A stretch of DNA of 64,000 nucleotides from Brachionus plicatilis (taxonomy: Eukaryota > Rotifera > Eurotatoria > Ploima > Brachionidae): contig QEOQ01000688.1 of NCBI GenBank assembly GCA_010279815.1, positions 680,546 through 744,545 on the forward strand. Reading direction: 5' to 3'. Below the pieces are notes generated by a model. That model had not been told where the DNA came from. It saw nothing but the letters and a program-made list of their open reading frames with translations, and did not search any database. Shown here in pieces: positions 39,401 to 45,906 of this stretch. The position numbers and the translations under genes were made by a program. The stretch's first letter is position 1, and the number at the start of each line of letters is the position of its first letter.

Positions 39401-42400
39401 AGACCAAAAAAGTCATTTTTAATATAAATAAAATCACTTTTTATTTTAAATTTAAAGACCAAAAAAGTCATTTTTGTTTAATTAAATCATTTTTTTATTT
39501 GCTAATTTAAAGGCCAAAAAAGACAATTTTAATTTAAAAAATAACTTTTTTTCGAAAAATTAGTAGTAATTTTGACTGTAGCTGATAAAGCACACTAAGA
39601 AAGCTGATGTGGCTGATTGCTGCTCATCCAGCAACAAAAGCGATTTTTGGCCATTTTTATTAAAAAAATTCACCTTTTTTTTTAATTTAAAACGTAAAGA
39701 ATTGCAATTTTTTAAACCAAAAAAAAGCAAATTTTTAGACAATTTGAGAAAAAAAAAAATTTTTTTGTCTTTTTGCGTAGAAAACGCAAAATGTTAAAGG
39801 CCAAAAAAATAAAAAATTTTAGAAATCTAAAAAAAAAATTACTTTTTTGGCTGATTTATTTATTGGAAAATTAAAAGCCACTTTTTATTTAAATTAAAAG
39901 GCCAAAAAAATAAAAATTTAAGAAATCTAAAAAAAAATCACGATTTTTGGCCATTTTTATTAAAATTTTTTACGTTTTTTCGATCATTTTATGGTCCTGT
40001 GTTAATTTTAATTAATTTTTTATTTTTGAATTTTTTTAAACATATTTGGTTTCATGTTGTTTCATCATCAAAGTTTAAAAAGCTCAATTTTTAAATTCAA
40101 ATTAATGAAAAAAAATTATTTTTGTAATTTTTGGAAGGTTTGTATGAAAATTCACAAATGATTAAAGGAATTCTTCAAAAACTAGAATATTAATTTAAAT
40201 TTTTCAATTGACTTAAAAAATAACTTAAATTTTGATCATTTAAATTTAAATAAAATTATTTTTTATATCAAAAAAATAATATAAATTAAATTATCTTTAT
40301 ATTTTGAAGCATGACTGGCTTTTTGATCCATCCCAAACAGAGAACATCCCAATGGAAATAAAAGACTCGGCTGAGCAGCATTTGTCCCAGCAATATTGTT
40401 CATACATAGAACCAATAGCCTACTCAGACCTGCTCATTAACATAATCAAACTGCTCCGGTCAAGATGGAACTCGACCAATTCCACCATGAACACACCATC
40501 AAACACTCACCACTCCAACGATTCTGGCTACTATTCCAATCTGAACGCCAATCGACAGCCCATCAACATTCAATTCAAAAGGTAAATAACTTTATCATAA
40601 CCAAATCTACACACATACACACATATCCATTTTCTTTATATTTAAAGTGTTAAAAGGCCTTAGACTTAGAACCAAACTTAGAAAAAAAAGGTTAAATTTT
40701 AGTGTTTGAAATGCGGTTTTATTTATGATTGATTGACTCAAAAAAAAATTAAATTAAAAATGCTTAATTTGCATGAGGGGTCCGCGTTATTTTGACAAAT
40801 TTATTTTGCCAAGTGAAATTTTGACAAGTTAATGTCGTCAAATGTATAATTTTTGTTTATCATTTAATTTCCTCTATCAAACCATTAATTAAATAGACAA
40901 TCTGCCTTTTCCTTGATATAATAATATAAAAATTATTATTTAATTTTTTGTGTTATAATTACAAAATGTATCTACTAATGAAATAACATTGAAAAAGTGC
41001 GATGTTTTAAACATTTTTTTCAGTTTTAATCAGACTTGTTTATAAGTCACAATTTTAAGTCAAAGTCCTGAAAATTTACGTAATTTTTCGTAAAATACCT
41101 CTTTTTGATTTTTCGGATTTTACGTTAATTTACGTAAAATGTGGTAAAATTTGGTTAATTTACGGTATTTTACGTAAAATACTGTTATCAAATGGATATA
41201 TTTTCTTTTAAAGTAGATATTTTATTTGAATACAAATAGATAAAAAAAAATAGATAAAAGTTGTTTAGAAAAGATAATCATTTTTAGCAAAAAGACAATT
41301 AATATAAAAAAGATATAAAATCAATTACAACTTTTTTTGATAATTTCGCACCTTCTTCATTATTTTCATTATTTTCATGTTGTATATATCTGAAGAACCG
41401 GCAGTTATTTTTTTTGGTCTTCCGCGTTTGCGTTTTTCAGGATCATTCTCATTCGGCGAATTAACCGCTATGGTTTTGTACAATAAGTACTGATGTAGAT
41501 GATTCAGTCAAATCCATGTTTTTAGAGTATTTAGAGGAATATATATTTATTTCAATTCCAAATTTTATTTATATTTTTTATGTGAATAAATTTTAGTTAA
41601 TCAATTAATTAATTAGAAACCAATAATAAATGTTCATTAAATTTTAGATTTCACAGTTTTCAAAATCTAACACATAAAAGACAAATATCTATTTATTTAT
41701 TTGTTTTATTTGTTATTTTTATTTTATTTTATTTTATTTAACTTTATTTTAATTTTTTATTTTTAATTTTTTTTTTTTCTTATTTAATCTGAAGGAGCTT
41801 TAGCTCGGTACACATATACAAATAAATAAATACAAATAAATAAATAAATAATAATACCGAGCTAAAGCTCCTTAAGAATAAGTTAAAAAAAAAATTAAAA
41901 AAAAATAAAATAAAAATAAAATTAAAGTTAATAAAATGAGATAAAAAATGAATCAAAATAAAGTAAATAAGCTAAAAAAATGAAAGTTGAAAAGACATAA
42001 ATTGGTAAAGATTGTTACATGTGGCACATGTTTGAATAGTTCAAGTTTCAGGATAATAAGAAGAAATAGTAAAGTAGCAATTACACAATGGAGTTAGGTA
42101 TTCAATATTTCTTGATTCGAAACCTTCTTTGTATTCCTTCACCAGTCTATCAACCAATGGAATAGAATGACTCAGTCCTGTCCCAACATATCTATCACTC
42201 AATTCAAAAAGCCGATTCGAGACTGTTAGTAATTTTAGTTAATTAAAAGCCTCATGATGCACGATGTTAGAGGTAGTATCATATTTTAACTTAAGAATAG
42301 ATCTGACTGCTGTATTCTGAATTGCTTGTAGTTTTTTGATATTATTTTCTGAAAATAAATTTAAGCAAGGAAAAGAATAGTCTAAGATTGATCCGACTAA

Positions 42401-45400
42401 AGATTTATATAAATTTCCTAGTGTGTTTTGATTTAGACCCCATTTTTCGTTTGACAATGTCTTAATAATATTTAGTCTTTTATGGCAGCGTTCTTTAATT
42501 TCGTCTACCAGTATATTAAAGTTTAACTTAGAATCAAATTTAATACCAAGAAACTTAATTTTTTTTTGGCTCACTATTCTGTTTCCATAAATTTTTAAGA
42601 TTAGATTATCACTCTCTTTTTTGTACCTAGAAAAAATTACTGAACACGACTTTTCAACTGATATCTTCATTTTCCATTTAATAAGCCAAAGTTCTAGTTC
42701 GTTGGTGTATTTATTAATCTTATTTTCTAGGTTCCCCTTTTTGTTATAAATGAAGAATGTAACTAGATCATCTGCGAAAAGCAGAGAGCATTCATTATTT
42801 GTTTTATTTCTTTTAGGGATGTCATTAATATATATACTAAATAAAAGATGACTAATTACTGAGCCTTGAGGAACACCTGCAGTTATTTGATATTCTTCGC
42901 TCAGATGGTCATTCACATTTACCTTAAATGTCCTAGAGTCTAAAAAAGATCTAATCCAGATAGTCAAGTAATGAGGTGGATTTATCTTAATCAATTTAAA
43001 AAGTAAACCTTCATGCCAAACCCTATCAAAGGCTTTAGAAATATCTAAAAAAAGGCTGCCAACTCTTTTTTTTCTATTAAATGATTTCTCAATTTTTTGA
43101 ATTAAAAAGAAAAGATTATCTGATGTTCGCCGGTGTTTCCTAAATCCAGATTGCTCCTGGATAAGGAGTGAATTTTGTTCCAAATAAATGTATAATCTTG
43201 AATATACTATGCGTTCCAGTAGCTTTCCTAACCAACTCGTTATACTAATTGGTCTATAATTTGATTCTATAGTAATTCAACAATTTTCTTTGTAACAACC
43301 GCGCGGTAAAAACCAATCAAAAAGTGTGAATTTTTTTTTAACACAGGAAGAAAAATAAAAATTATAATTTATTATATCAAATTTTATTTGTCAAGAAAAA
43401 TCACCAATAAAAATTATAAGATAAAAAAATTCAAATTATGAAAAAAAATTGCAACAAAAAAAATTAATTCAATTTCAAATCTCCAAAACTATAATTTATA
43501 AAATTCAAATGGTTAGCATTAGGAGGATCGATATAATAATAATTACAAATAGGAACAATCGGGGTGAAATGAACGTCTTTCAAAGATAAAGTGATAGGAT
43601 ATTTATTTAATTTACTTGTATCAACGTACATACTCATAGAAGACATTGAATAACATCGAATTGGACGAAGTAATAATAGGCTTAAGATAGTCATATTAAA
43701 TTCTAATCTAATATTTTCTTTAGCTGAATTCCGAGCAACTAACATGGTGATCTCAGCGTCATCAACATGATCATGGCCTTTATGCAAACTATTAATAGAT
43801 ACTACTACATTTGCATCATTCGATCTTAAAAGCACTTTACATTTACAATTAGAATAATATTTGCGACAACGCCAAATTGTAATCCCATGTATATCTCTTT
43901 CTTTTAATTTATTATACAATTGATTAGCGTGGAGTAGGAAATATTTCCCTTCTTTTTCTGTTGGTATGAGTGAAAATTTGGACATTTTTGTTTTTTTTCG
44001 AGTATGGTCATTTTTATTAAATACTCATCTTAATGTGCTTAATTAGGCTAATTTAGGTGTTGCTGCAACTAACTGCAACAAAAATTTAAATCACTTCAAA
44101 TCAATCAATTATTGCAAGTTAAGAGATGGCATAATTAGGTTAATTAAAGTTGAAATTATTATTATTAGTTGTCATTCAACAAGTTTTTTAAAGTTATGTG
44201 TTATATTTTTTATTTCCGACTCCTCCCAAATTTGTTGAATCACTACAAAGAAAAAAAAATTGTTGAATTACTATCAAGTGTGAACAAATTGTGGAATTAC
44301 CGTGAGCCCCTATAATTTAAAGGATCTTGTAAAGAAGAGGCTTTTTTTTTGAATCATAGTAATGTTCGATGTTTCCCACGCTTTAGGGATTCAAAAATTA
44401 AAAAGTTCTATAATTTCAATTAATGAATTTCTAGGTAAGTTTTTTAAAATTTAATTATGAATTTGGTCAGGTCCTGATGCCGCTTCATTTTTCAATCTTT
44501 TTAAAGCCATAATTAATTCATTTAAGCAAATCACCACTATAAATAGTGATTATTTTTATCAAAAATAGTGATAATTTTTAGTGATGTTTTCAATAAAAAA
44601 TAGTGATGGTTTCTATTAAAAATAGTGATAGTTTAAGTACGGCCCATTTTTTTTCCTCGAATAAAATATGTGACCAAAAAAACTTGTCAAAATAAAATGA
44701 CCCCTTGCATGAGCATACTCGACCCTAATCTATTTTGCTTGAAATTTTTGCCAAGGCGACCACGTGGTTGATTTTTGTGTTATTTTTAGAGACAAGCCAC
44801 GCTTGAGAAGCTCAAAGTCCGTGACAGCCATGAACAGAGGCCGCGCTGCGGACCCTAAGCTGGTCAAGCAAGTCAAAGGCTTTTCCATCAAGCAGTCATT
44901 CAGAGAGGCCAAGCAGCGCAGTCGCTCGGTCGACACCCGCTTCAAGCCGCTCAGCTTCATCCTCGGCCTCAGCTCGCCGTCCACAAGCCACACGGTCGAC
45001 TCCTACCACCTGGAAGCTAGTCAAACTAGCCTAAATCGGAGAAAACTGTTCAAGAAAAAAAAGCCGCCCCTGGACGCCAAATTTTTGCACCACCCGCTCA
45101 ACACTCACCAACAGGGCCACAAGTCCACTCCGTTGGCGCGCAAGTCCTACGCCGCCAAGGCCCAGCCGACCAGCCTAAAGGAGCTGGAGCGCGCCAACCA
45201 GACCAATCTGGACCGTCTCAACCAACTGATGAAAAAACTTGAAGTCGACCTGATCAACGCCCAAATGGAAGTAATCGAGGACGACTACCGGAAGACACAC
45301 TCGGCCAAGTGCAAGCACATATCTTCGTCGGTGTCGTCCTCTTCGTCGACGTCGGGCGTGGTGGCCGGCTCGTCGTCCTCGTGTGTGTCCGCGTCGCCTA

Positions 45401-45906
45401 TGGTGCGCAAGACGAAGCCGAGCCGGGCCCAGCGCGTCGCCTCCCTCTCCTCCATATCGTCAAGCTACGAGGACTTGTCGCTAGGCGACGCCAAAAAAAT
45501 CCTCCGCAGACACACCGTGGCCGGACTGGTCGACCAAGGTGAACAGGAGTGCCGGGCCGACCTGCTCAATTTCGAGGCGAGAAGAAAACAAAAATTGGCA
45601 TTGAAATCAAAAAAATTCAGCTCAAAAAGCATTGGCCACTTGGCGTGCCACAGCCACTCGGACAGGCCCGACGGCCAAGAGAAAGGCCGTGTCAATGGGC
45701 AGCAAGTGAAGCAGACGATGCTGAATTTTAGCTCGCCGCTCAGCATTTCGGCGTCCTCTGTGTCCTCTGTGTCCACTTCCACTTCGTCGCTGAACAAGAT
45801 AAATGGACTTGGCCGAGTGGCCGTGAACAATTTGGCCGACGAGGTCGGCTCCATTGGTCTGGCCGTCAGTCAATTGTCCAGTTGTGTGAACGAATCGCTG
45901 CTGTAG
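6291..45906 (+). CDS. ARHGAP21: ARHGAP21/23-family Rho GTPase-activating protein (PDZ-PH-RhoGAP), 11 coding exons
   Basis: Joined exons: 6291-6458, 7771-7825, 7878-7961, 10756-10846, 12895-13595, 17214-18479, 28404-28797, 31363-31667, 37059-38776, 40310-40581, 44790-45906. All junctions are GT-AG and the phases agree (6171 nt, 2056 aa). Seen: PDZ about residues 23-142 with carboxylate loop GYGF (34-37); PH about 1187-1291; RhoGAP about 1404-1600 with arginine finger in GLYR (Arg1444). Family knowledge: this domain order defines ARHGAP21/23, RhoGAP19D and PAC-1, which switch off Cdc42/Rho at cell contacts and, in vertebrates, at the Golgi. The ATG at 6291 is directly preceded by an in-frame TAA, so it is taken as the start. 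Odd points: the usual FGP motif of the RhoGAP fold reads FSQ (1562-1564), and introns are loaded with transposons. The symbol marks the family; vertebrate ARHGAP21 and ARHGAP23 are co-orthologues at best. Confidence 0.94.
6459..7770 (+). other. intron 1 (1312 bp)
   Basis: GTAAAT...AAAAG intron, AT-rich. No coding, RNA or repeat feature recognised in it. Confidence 0.8.
7771..7825 (+). CDS. ARHGAP21: exon 2: 55-nt small exon in PDZ loop
   Basis: Acceptor TAAAAG, donor GTGAGT. It enters in phase 0 and leaves in phase 1, encoding a Ser/Asn-rich loop (GYPVSSSSNNSFQQLNTS). This lies where ARHGAP21 has a long variable insert between the first PDZ strands. It is too short for ORF finders. The phase match with both neighbours supports it. 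Confidence 0.8.
7878..7961 (+). CDS. ARHGAP21: exon 3: central PDZ strand
   Basis: Follows a 52-bp intron (7826-7877) with a T-rich tract and TTTTAG acceptor. It encodes EIVFVKHVKIGGSAYIAG, matching the family pattern VKQVKEGGPAFEAG. It ends in phase 1 at GTTAGT. Confidence 0.9.
7962..10755 (+). other. intron 3 (2794 bp)
   Basis: Contains a degraded hAT-type MITE (8383-8680), preceded by a possible LINE scrap (8336-8371). The remainder is AT-rich with nothing recognised. Confidence 0.8.
8383..8680. mobile_element. hAT-type MITE, family A, copy 1 (right end decayed)
   Basis: Begins with CAGAGTTGTTTAAAAGTCAC, the terminal repeat of family A, and shares its interior with the 56700 copy (GACAACCCAAGAG, TTTTTTGATATGAAGCCTGA). 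The right terminal repeat is corrupted, so its end and its TSD cannot be set exactly. No coding capacity. Confidence 0.85.
10756..10846 (+). CDS. ARHGAP21: exon 4: PDZ helix region
   Basis: Acceptor TTTAG, donor GTAAGC. It encodes GLREGDRPICINNIPL and then the helix DIISIIEQ, aligning with the family's GLCTGDRIIKVNGES and its following helix. Enters in phase 1, leaves in phase 2. Confidence 0.92.
10847..12894 (+). other. intron 4 (2048 bp)
   Basis: Contains tRNA-Ser copy 3 at 11109-11189. The 12145-12339 reading frame shows no recognisable protein. Nothing else recognised. Confidence 0.8.
11109..11189 (-). tRNA. tRNA-Ser (anticodon CGA), copy 3, inside intron 4
   Basis: Identical to copy 1 over all 81 nt, with a T6 run as terminator. 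It lies antisense within intron 4 of the RhoGAP gene. The flanking sequence differs from the other copies apart from a few bases, so it is a dispersed duplicate. Confidence 0.97.
12895..13595 (+). CDS. ARHGAP21: exon 5: last PDZ strand and start of linker
   Basis: With acceptor CAAAG the split codon gives Ser and the exon opens with GLVLELKVIASSSSS, the last PDZ strand (TLELSVMP in vertebrates). The remainder is a low-complexity Ser/Asn/Gln-rich linker. Donor GTAGGA, leaves in phase 1. The upstream reading frame runs back only to this acceptor, which fixes the exon start. Confidence 0.88.
14056..14945 (-). mobile_element. hAT transposon remnant with BED finger
   Basis: 890 bp with terminal inverted repeats TAGGGTTGTTAATTGAA at both ends and a perfect 8-bp TSD ATTAAGAC (14048-14055 and 14946-14953). 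8-bp TSDs and TAGGG termini are typical of hAT elements. The only coding trace is a BED finger on the minus strand. The catalytic part is missing, so this is a non-autonomous deletion derivative. Confidence 0.88.
14308..14640 (-). pseudogene. BED-type zinc finger fragment of hAT transposase
   Basis: The open frame reads KRRKKIGPRSWVWQ, then CNIC and LVKHLAEKH, the pattern of a BED finger (aromatic W-x-W, C-x2-C, H-x4-H). It is followed by an acidic end (EEMANEQEESPRTL) and a stop at 14308. The frame is open to about 14640 without a clear ATG. hAT transposases carry this finger at the N-terminus to bind the element ends. The DDE domain is absent. Confidence 0.75.
17214..18479 (+). CDS. ARHGAP21: exon 6: long Ser/Asn-rich linker
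   Basis: Acceptor TTTTTTAG, donor GTAAGT, phase 1 on both sides. Encodes about 420 linker residues with a long Ser/Asn/Thr-rich stretch (17480-17625) and, near the end, a charged predicted helix (ANLETVAERAAHFEDVDPER) followed by a Gln/His-rich run (LLLLQHQHHQQQLL). No catalytic domain is seen. Its role, by analogy with the family, is scaffolding and localisation. Confidence 0.9.
18513..19284. repeat. inverted-repeat element, 772 bp
   Basis: Both ends begin ATGGGCAATTT, and the ends are filled with related, oppositely oriented motifs (ATTCAACTTTTTCAATTTTT on the left, AAAATTGAAAAAGTTGAA on the right). A 22-bp direct duplication (TTAAATACAAATTGACCCAAA) occurs at 19205-19250. No coding capacity and no clear TSD. 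Probably a MITE or foldback element. Confidence 0.65.
19523..19557. repeat. perfect hairpin, 15-bp stem and 5-nt loop
   Basis: AGTGTTGTCGATCA and its exact reverse complement are separated by TCCCT, extended by one more T-A pair. It is unusually GC-containing for this intron and lies between the arms of the 19364-21040 inverted repeat. Function unknown. Confidence 0.8.
20445..20552. mobile_element. hAT-type MITE, family A, short copy 2
   Basis: 108 bp, running from CAGAGTTTTTTAAAAGTTCC to the mirrored end GACTTTAATCAACTCTG. Flanked by an 8-bp TSD with one mismatch (GGTACAGT at 20437-20444, GGTAAAGT at 20553-20560). It keeps only the ends of family A, with the middle deleted. Confidence 0.85.
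21083..21246. repeat. foldback repeat
   Basis: Arms of about 40 bp (TTTTACATTTTTACATTTTC at 21084-21103 and its complement at 21226-21245) around an AT-rich centre. The arms are nearly perfect, so it could form a long stem. No coding capacity. Confidence 0.6.
28404..28797 (+). CDS. ARHGAP21: exon 7: linker
   Basis: Lies after the largest intron (9924 bp). Acceptor TTTTTTTTTAG; enters in phase 1, leaves in phase 2 at GTAATT. Encodes a polar, disordered linker with basic Ser clusters (AKRRSITSSPIRKN), which look like possible phosphorylation sites (inference). Confidence 0.82.
28798..31362 (+). other. intron 7 (2565 bp)
   Basis: Contains a MULE-type MITE (29500-30417) and, at 29090-29340, a stretch with many AAGTC/GACTT motifs in both orientations that may be another decayed element. 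No coding capacity. Confidence 0.75.
29500..30417. mobile_element. MULE-type MITE, family B, copy 1
   Basis: The left end GGCAACTTGTAGTTCATGAT and the mirrored right end ATCATGAAATTCAGTTTGC match the termini of the copies at 57654 and 60460. The interior segment around 29795-29830 also recurs, inverted, near 60640-60690. The putative 9-bp TSD (ATTTAAATT/TTTTAAATA, 7 of 9) is AT-rich and weak. About 918 bp, possibly holding another insertion in its middle. Confidence 0.6.
31363..31667 (+). CDS. ARHGAP21: exon 8: linker with conserved RQHSYLNAV motif
   Basis: Acceptor TTTTTTTTAAG, donor GTAAGT; enters in phase 2, leaves in phase 1. Encodes a Ser/Pro/Gln-rich segment, then IIRQHSYLNAVQLNDF, which resembles the RHQSYILAVND segment upstream of the PH domain in vertebrate ARHGAP21. 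This similarity is from memory of the family and supports the exon's place in the gene. Confidence 0.82.
35757..36130. repeat. two-copy tandem repeat, about 190 bp unit
   Basis: Both copies begin AATCAAAGCCAGCTTTTTA (35757 and 35956), followed by an A-rich run, TTTACC/TTTACT and, later, AATGGAATAGA-like or AAATAGATGGAAAGG motifs. The second copy is diverged. Confidence 0.65.
36150..37035. repeat. AT-rich minisatellite upstream of exon 9
   Basis: About 14 irregular copies of a 45-75 bp unit containing TGTTAACAATTTATTAAATT followed by A- and T-runs. Clear 64-bp spacing at 36624/36688. The array runs almost to the polypyrimidine tract of the exon 9 acceptor. Confidence 0.85.
37059..38776 (+). 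CDS. ARHGAP21: exon 9: PH domain and most of RhoGAP domain
   Basis: Acceptor CATTGCAG, donor GTAAGT. Enters in phase 1, leaves in phase 0. Order: a Gln/His-rich run (37160-37225), a basic linker, PH (from EGVLICKMV to WIRVMQESA, with the family signature TKRKNVFKI), a linker, then RhoGAP (from FGIALERCEP). Arginine finger GLYR is at 38315-38326, with NYETLKYLTAHLRRVA and KMTIKNLSIAF in the later helices. In this region FGP is replaced by FSQ. At 1718 nt it joins two domains that are usually split by introns in vertebrates. It is markedly GC-rich compared with its flanks. Confidence 0.96.
38820..39870. repeat. direct duplication of a 200-bp segment flanking the 55-bp array
   Basis: 38820-39010 and 39655-39870 share AAAATTCACCTTTTTTTTT, a GTCTTTTTG motif, GCAAAATGTTAAAGGCCAAA and following A/T runs in the same order. 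It suggests a higher-order duplication around the array. Confidence 0.75.
39010..39535. repeat. 55-bp tandem array in intron 9, about 9 copies
   Basis: The unit contains AATTTAAAGGCCAAAAAAGA, then CTTTTTTAAT and AAATAAAATCACTTTTTATT. Copies start at 39121, 39176, 39231 and 39286 with exact 55-bp spacing; outer copies are more diverged. Confidence 0.92.
40310..40581 (+). CDS. ARHGAP21: exon 10: end of RhoGAP domain and C-terminal linker
   Basis: Begins with HDWLFDP, matching the HDWFFTE that ends the RhoGAP domain in ARHGAP21. Acceptor TTTTGAAG, donor GTAAAT; phase 0 to phase 2. The remainder is polar with a Ser/Thr/Asn-rich run. Confidence 0.92.
41080..41200. repeat. cluster of TTTACGTAAA-type palindromes
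   Basis: At least five variants of TTTACGTAA or TTTTACGTAAAAT in about 110 bp, inside MULE 1 near its left end. They may be subterminal transposase-binding repeats (inference). Confidence 0.6.
41325..41495 (-). pseudogene. C-terminal AT-hook fragment of MULE transposase
   Basis: The open minus-strand frame reads LYKTIAVNSPNENDPEKRKR then GRPKKITAGSSDIYN, with a KRKRGRPKK AT-hook (minor-groove DNA binding). The same tail pattern (AKTISIG...KRKRGRPKK) occurs in the MULE 2 transposase, which supports the family assignment. Only the tail remains, ending at TAA near 41325. Confidence 0.65.
41792..41873. repeat. tail-to-tail LINE 3' ends forming a hairpin
   Basis: The 19-bp arm AAGGAGCTTTAGCTCGGTA (41792-41810) is repeated inverted at 41855-41873, around an (AAAT)n microsatellite. 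Outside each arm is an A-rich tail when read outward. The same motif, with one or two changes, lies at 60386-60405. It looks like the conserved 3' end of a LINE family. Confidence 0.65.
42041..43262 (-). pseudogene. LINE reverse transcriptase, C-terminal two thirds
   Basis: An open frame of over 300 codons with all core RT motifs (LFLDISKAFDRVWH, TAGVPQGSVISHLLFSIY, LLFADDL). It copies element RNA at the nicked target. One in-frame TAA (42239-42241) interrupts the C-terminal region, and the N-terminal part lies beyond the inserted element, with a stop and a probable frameshift there. So it is inactive. The start Met often predicted near 43183 is internal, as NYRPIS and GKLLERIVYSRLYIYLEQN lie upstream in frame. 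Confidence 0.92.
43263..44309 (-). mobile_element. MULE-like element inserted in the LINE, carrying a FLYWCH ORF
   Basis: 1047 bp with a perfect 9-bp TSD CTATAATTT (43254-43262 and 44310-44318). The ends are diverged inverted repeats that share GTAATTC, then A/C, then ACAATTT, and a second motif of the same kind lies just inside the right end. Removing it rejoins the LINE coding sequence (…LNYRPIS), which confirms the boundaries. TSD length and the FLYWCH finger point to a MULE derivative that lacks the transposase core. Confidence 0.85.
43464..43985 (-). CDS. FLYWCH zinc-finger protein, 173 aa, element-encoded
   Basis: A complete ORF from a true ATG (43985) to its stop. A FLYWCH-type finger spans residues 4-73: FSLIPTEKEGKYFLLH, then LYN, WRCRKY with Cys40, Cys47 and Cys49 nearby, and ending HKGHDH (His71 and His73 as likely ligands). 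FLYWCH fingers bind DNA and sit at the N-terminus of many animal MULE transposases. Residues after about 90 (LLLLRPIRCYSMSSMSMYV and on) match nothing I recognise, so the finger is joined to unrelated sequence. The ORF is uninterrupted although the surrounding element is deleted and its LINE host decayed. It could be a chance survivor or an expressed small DNA-binding protein. Confidence 0.7.
   Translation of the reverse strand: MSKFSLIPTEKEGKYFLLHANQLYNKLKERDIHGITIWRCRKYYSNCKCKVLLRSNDANVVVSINSLHKGHDHVDDAEITMLVARNSAKENIRLEFNMTILSLLLLRPIRCYSMSSMSMYVDTSKLNKYPITLSLKDVHFTPIVPICNYYYIDPPNANHLNFINYSFGDLKLN
44540..44640. repeat. imperfect array of AAAAATAGTGAT
   Basis: Five to six copies of AAAATAGTGAT spaced by variable T-rich 8-12 bp, between the LINE 5' end and the right end of MULE 1. 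Could be a subterminal repeat of the MULE. Confidence 0.75.
44790..45906 (+). CDS. ARHGAP21: exon 11: basic Ser-rich C-terminal tail and stop codon
   Basis: Acceptor TTATTTTTAG; the split codon restores Arg. Encodes about 371 residues, basic and Ser-rich: a repeated RS-type cluster (SFREAKQRSRSVDTRF), a predicted helix (LKELERANQTNLDRLNQLMK), and poly-Ser at 45322-45390. Stop TAG at 45904-45906. No known domain is seen. Like exon 9 it is clearly richer in G+C than the introns. Confidence 0.9.

Larger units (their letters stand above)
38777..40309 (+). other. intron 9 (1533 bp)
   Basis: Made largely of tandem repeats: a 55-bp array (39010-39535) between two copies of a 200-bp segment (38820-39010 and 39655-39870). 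No coding capacity. Confidence 0.8.
41790..44545 (-). mobile_element. non-LTR retrotransposon (LINE) with degenerate reverse transcriptase, split by an insertion
   Basis: The minus strand carries the 5' piece (about 44545-44310) reading LKRLKNEAASGPDQIHN, the conserved LINE segment before the RT core. The RT core continues at 43262-42239 with NYRPIS, QSGFRKHRRTSDNL, motif A FLDISKAFD, motif B AGVPQGSV, motif C FADD. The two pieces join exactly at a 9-bp duplication (CTATAATTT) made by the inserted element. The tail after a stop at 42239 continues in frame (LVDRLVKEYKEGFESRNIEY) to TGA at 42041. The 5' ORF1 and endonuclease regions are missing. Best matches by motif are the Jockey/CR1-type lineages. 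Confidence 0.92.
40778..44704 (-). mobile_element. Mutator-like element (MULE 1) with nested insertions
   Basis: 3927 bp flanked by a perfect 9-bp TSD TTGCATGAG (40769-40777 and 44705-44713). The ends share GGGTC and TTATTTTGACAA as inverted repeats (left GGGTCCGCGTTATTTTGACA; right, complemented, GGGGTCATTTTATTTTGACA). 9-bp TSDs are the mark of Mutator-like elements. An AT-hook transposase tail at 41325-41495 fits. The element was later invaded by a LINE (41790-44545), itself split by another element (43263-44309). Confidence 0.82.
40582..44789 (+). other. intron 10 (4208 bp), almost entirely transposon
   Basis: Only about 200 bp before the MULE and 76 bp after it appear to be original intron. 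The remainder is the nested element complex 40778-44704. Confidence 0.85.
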
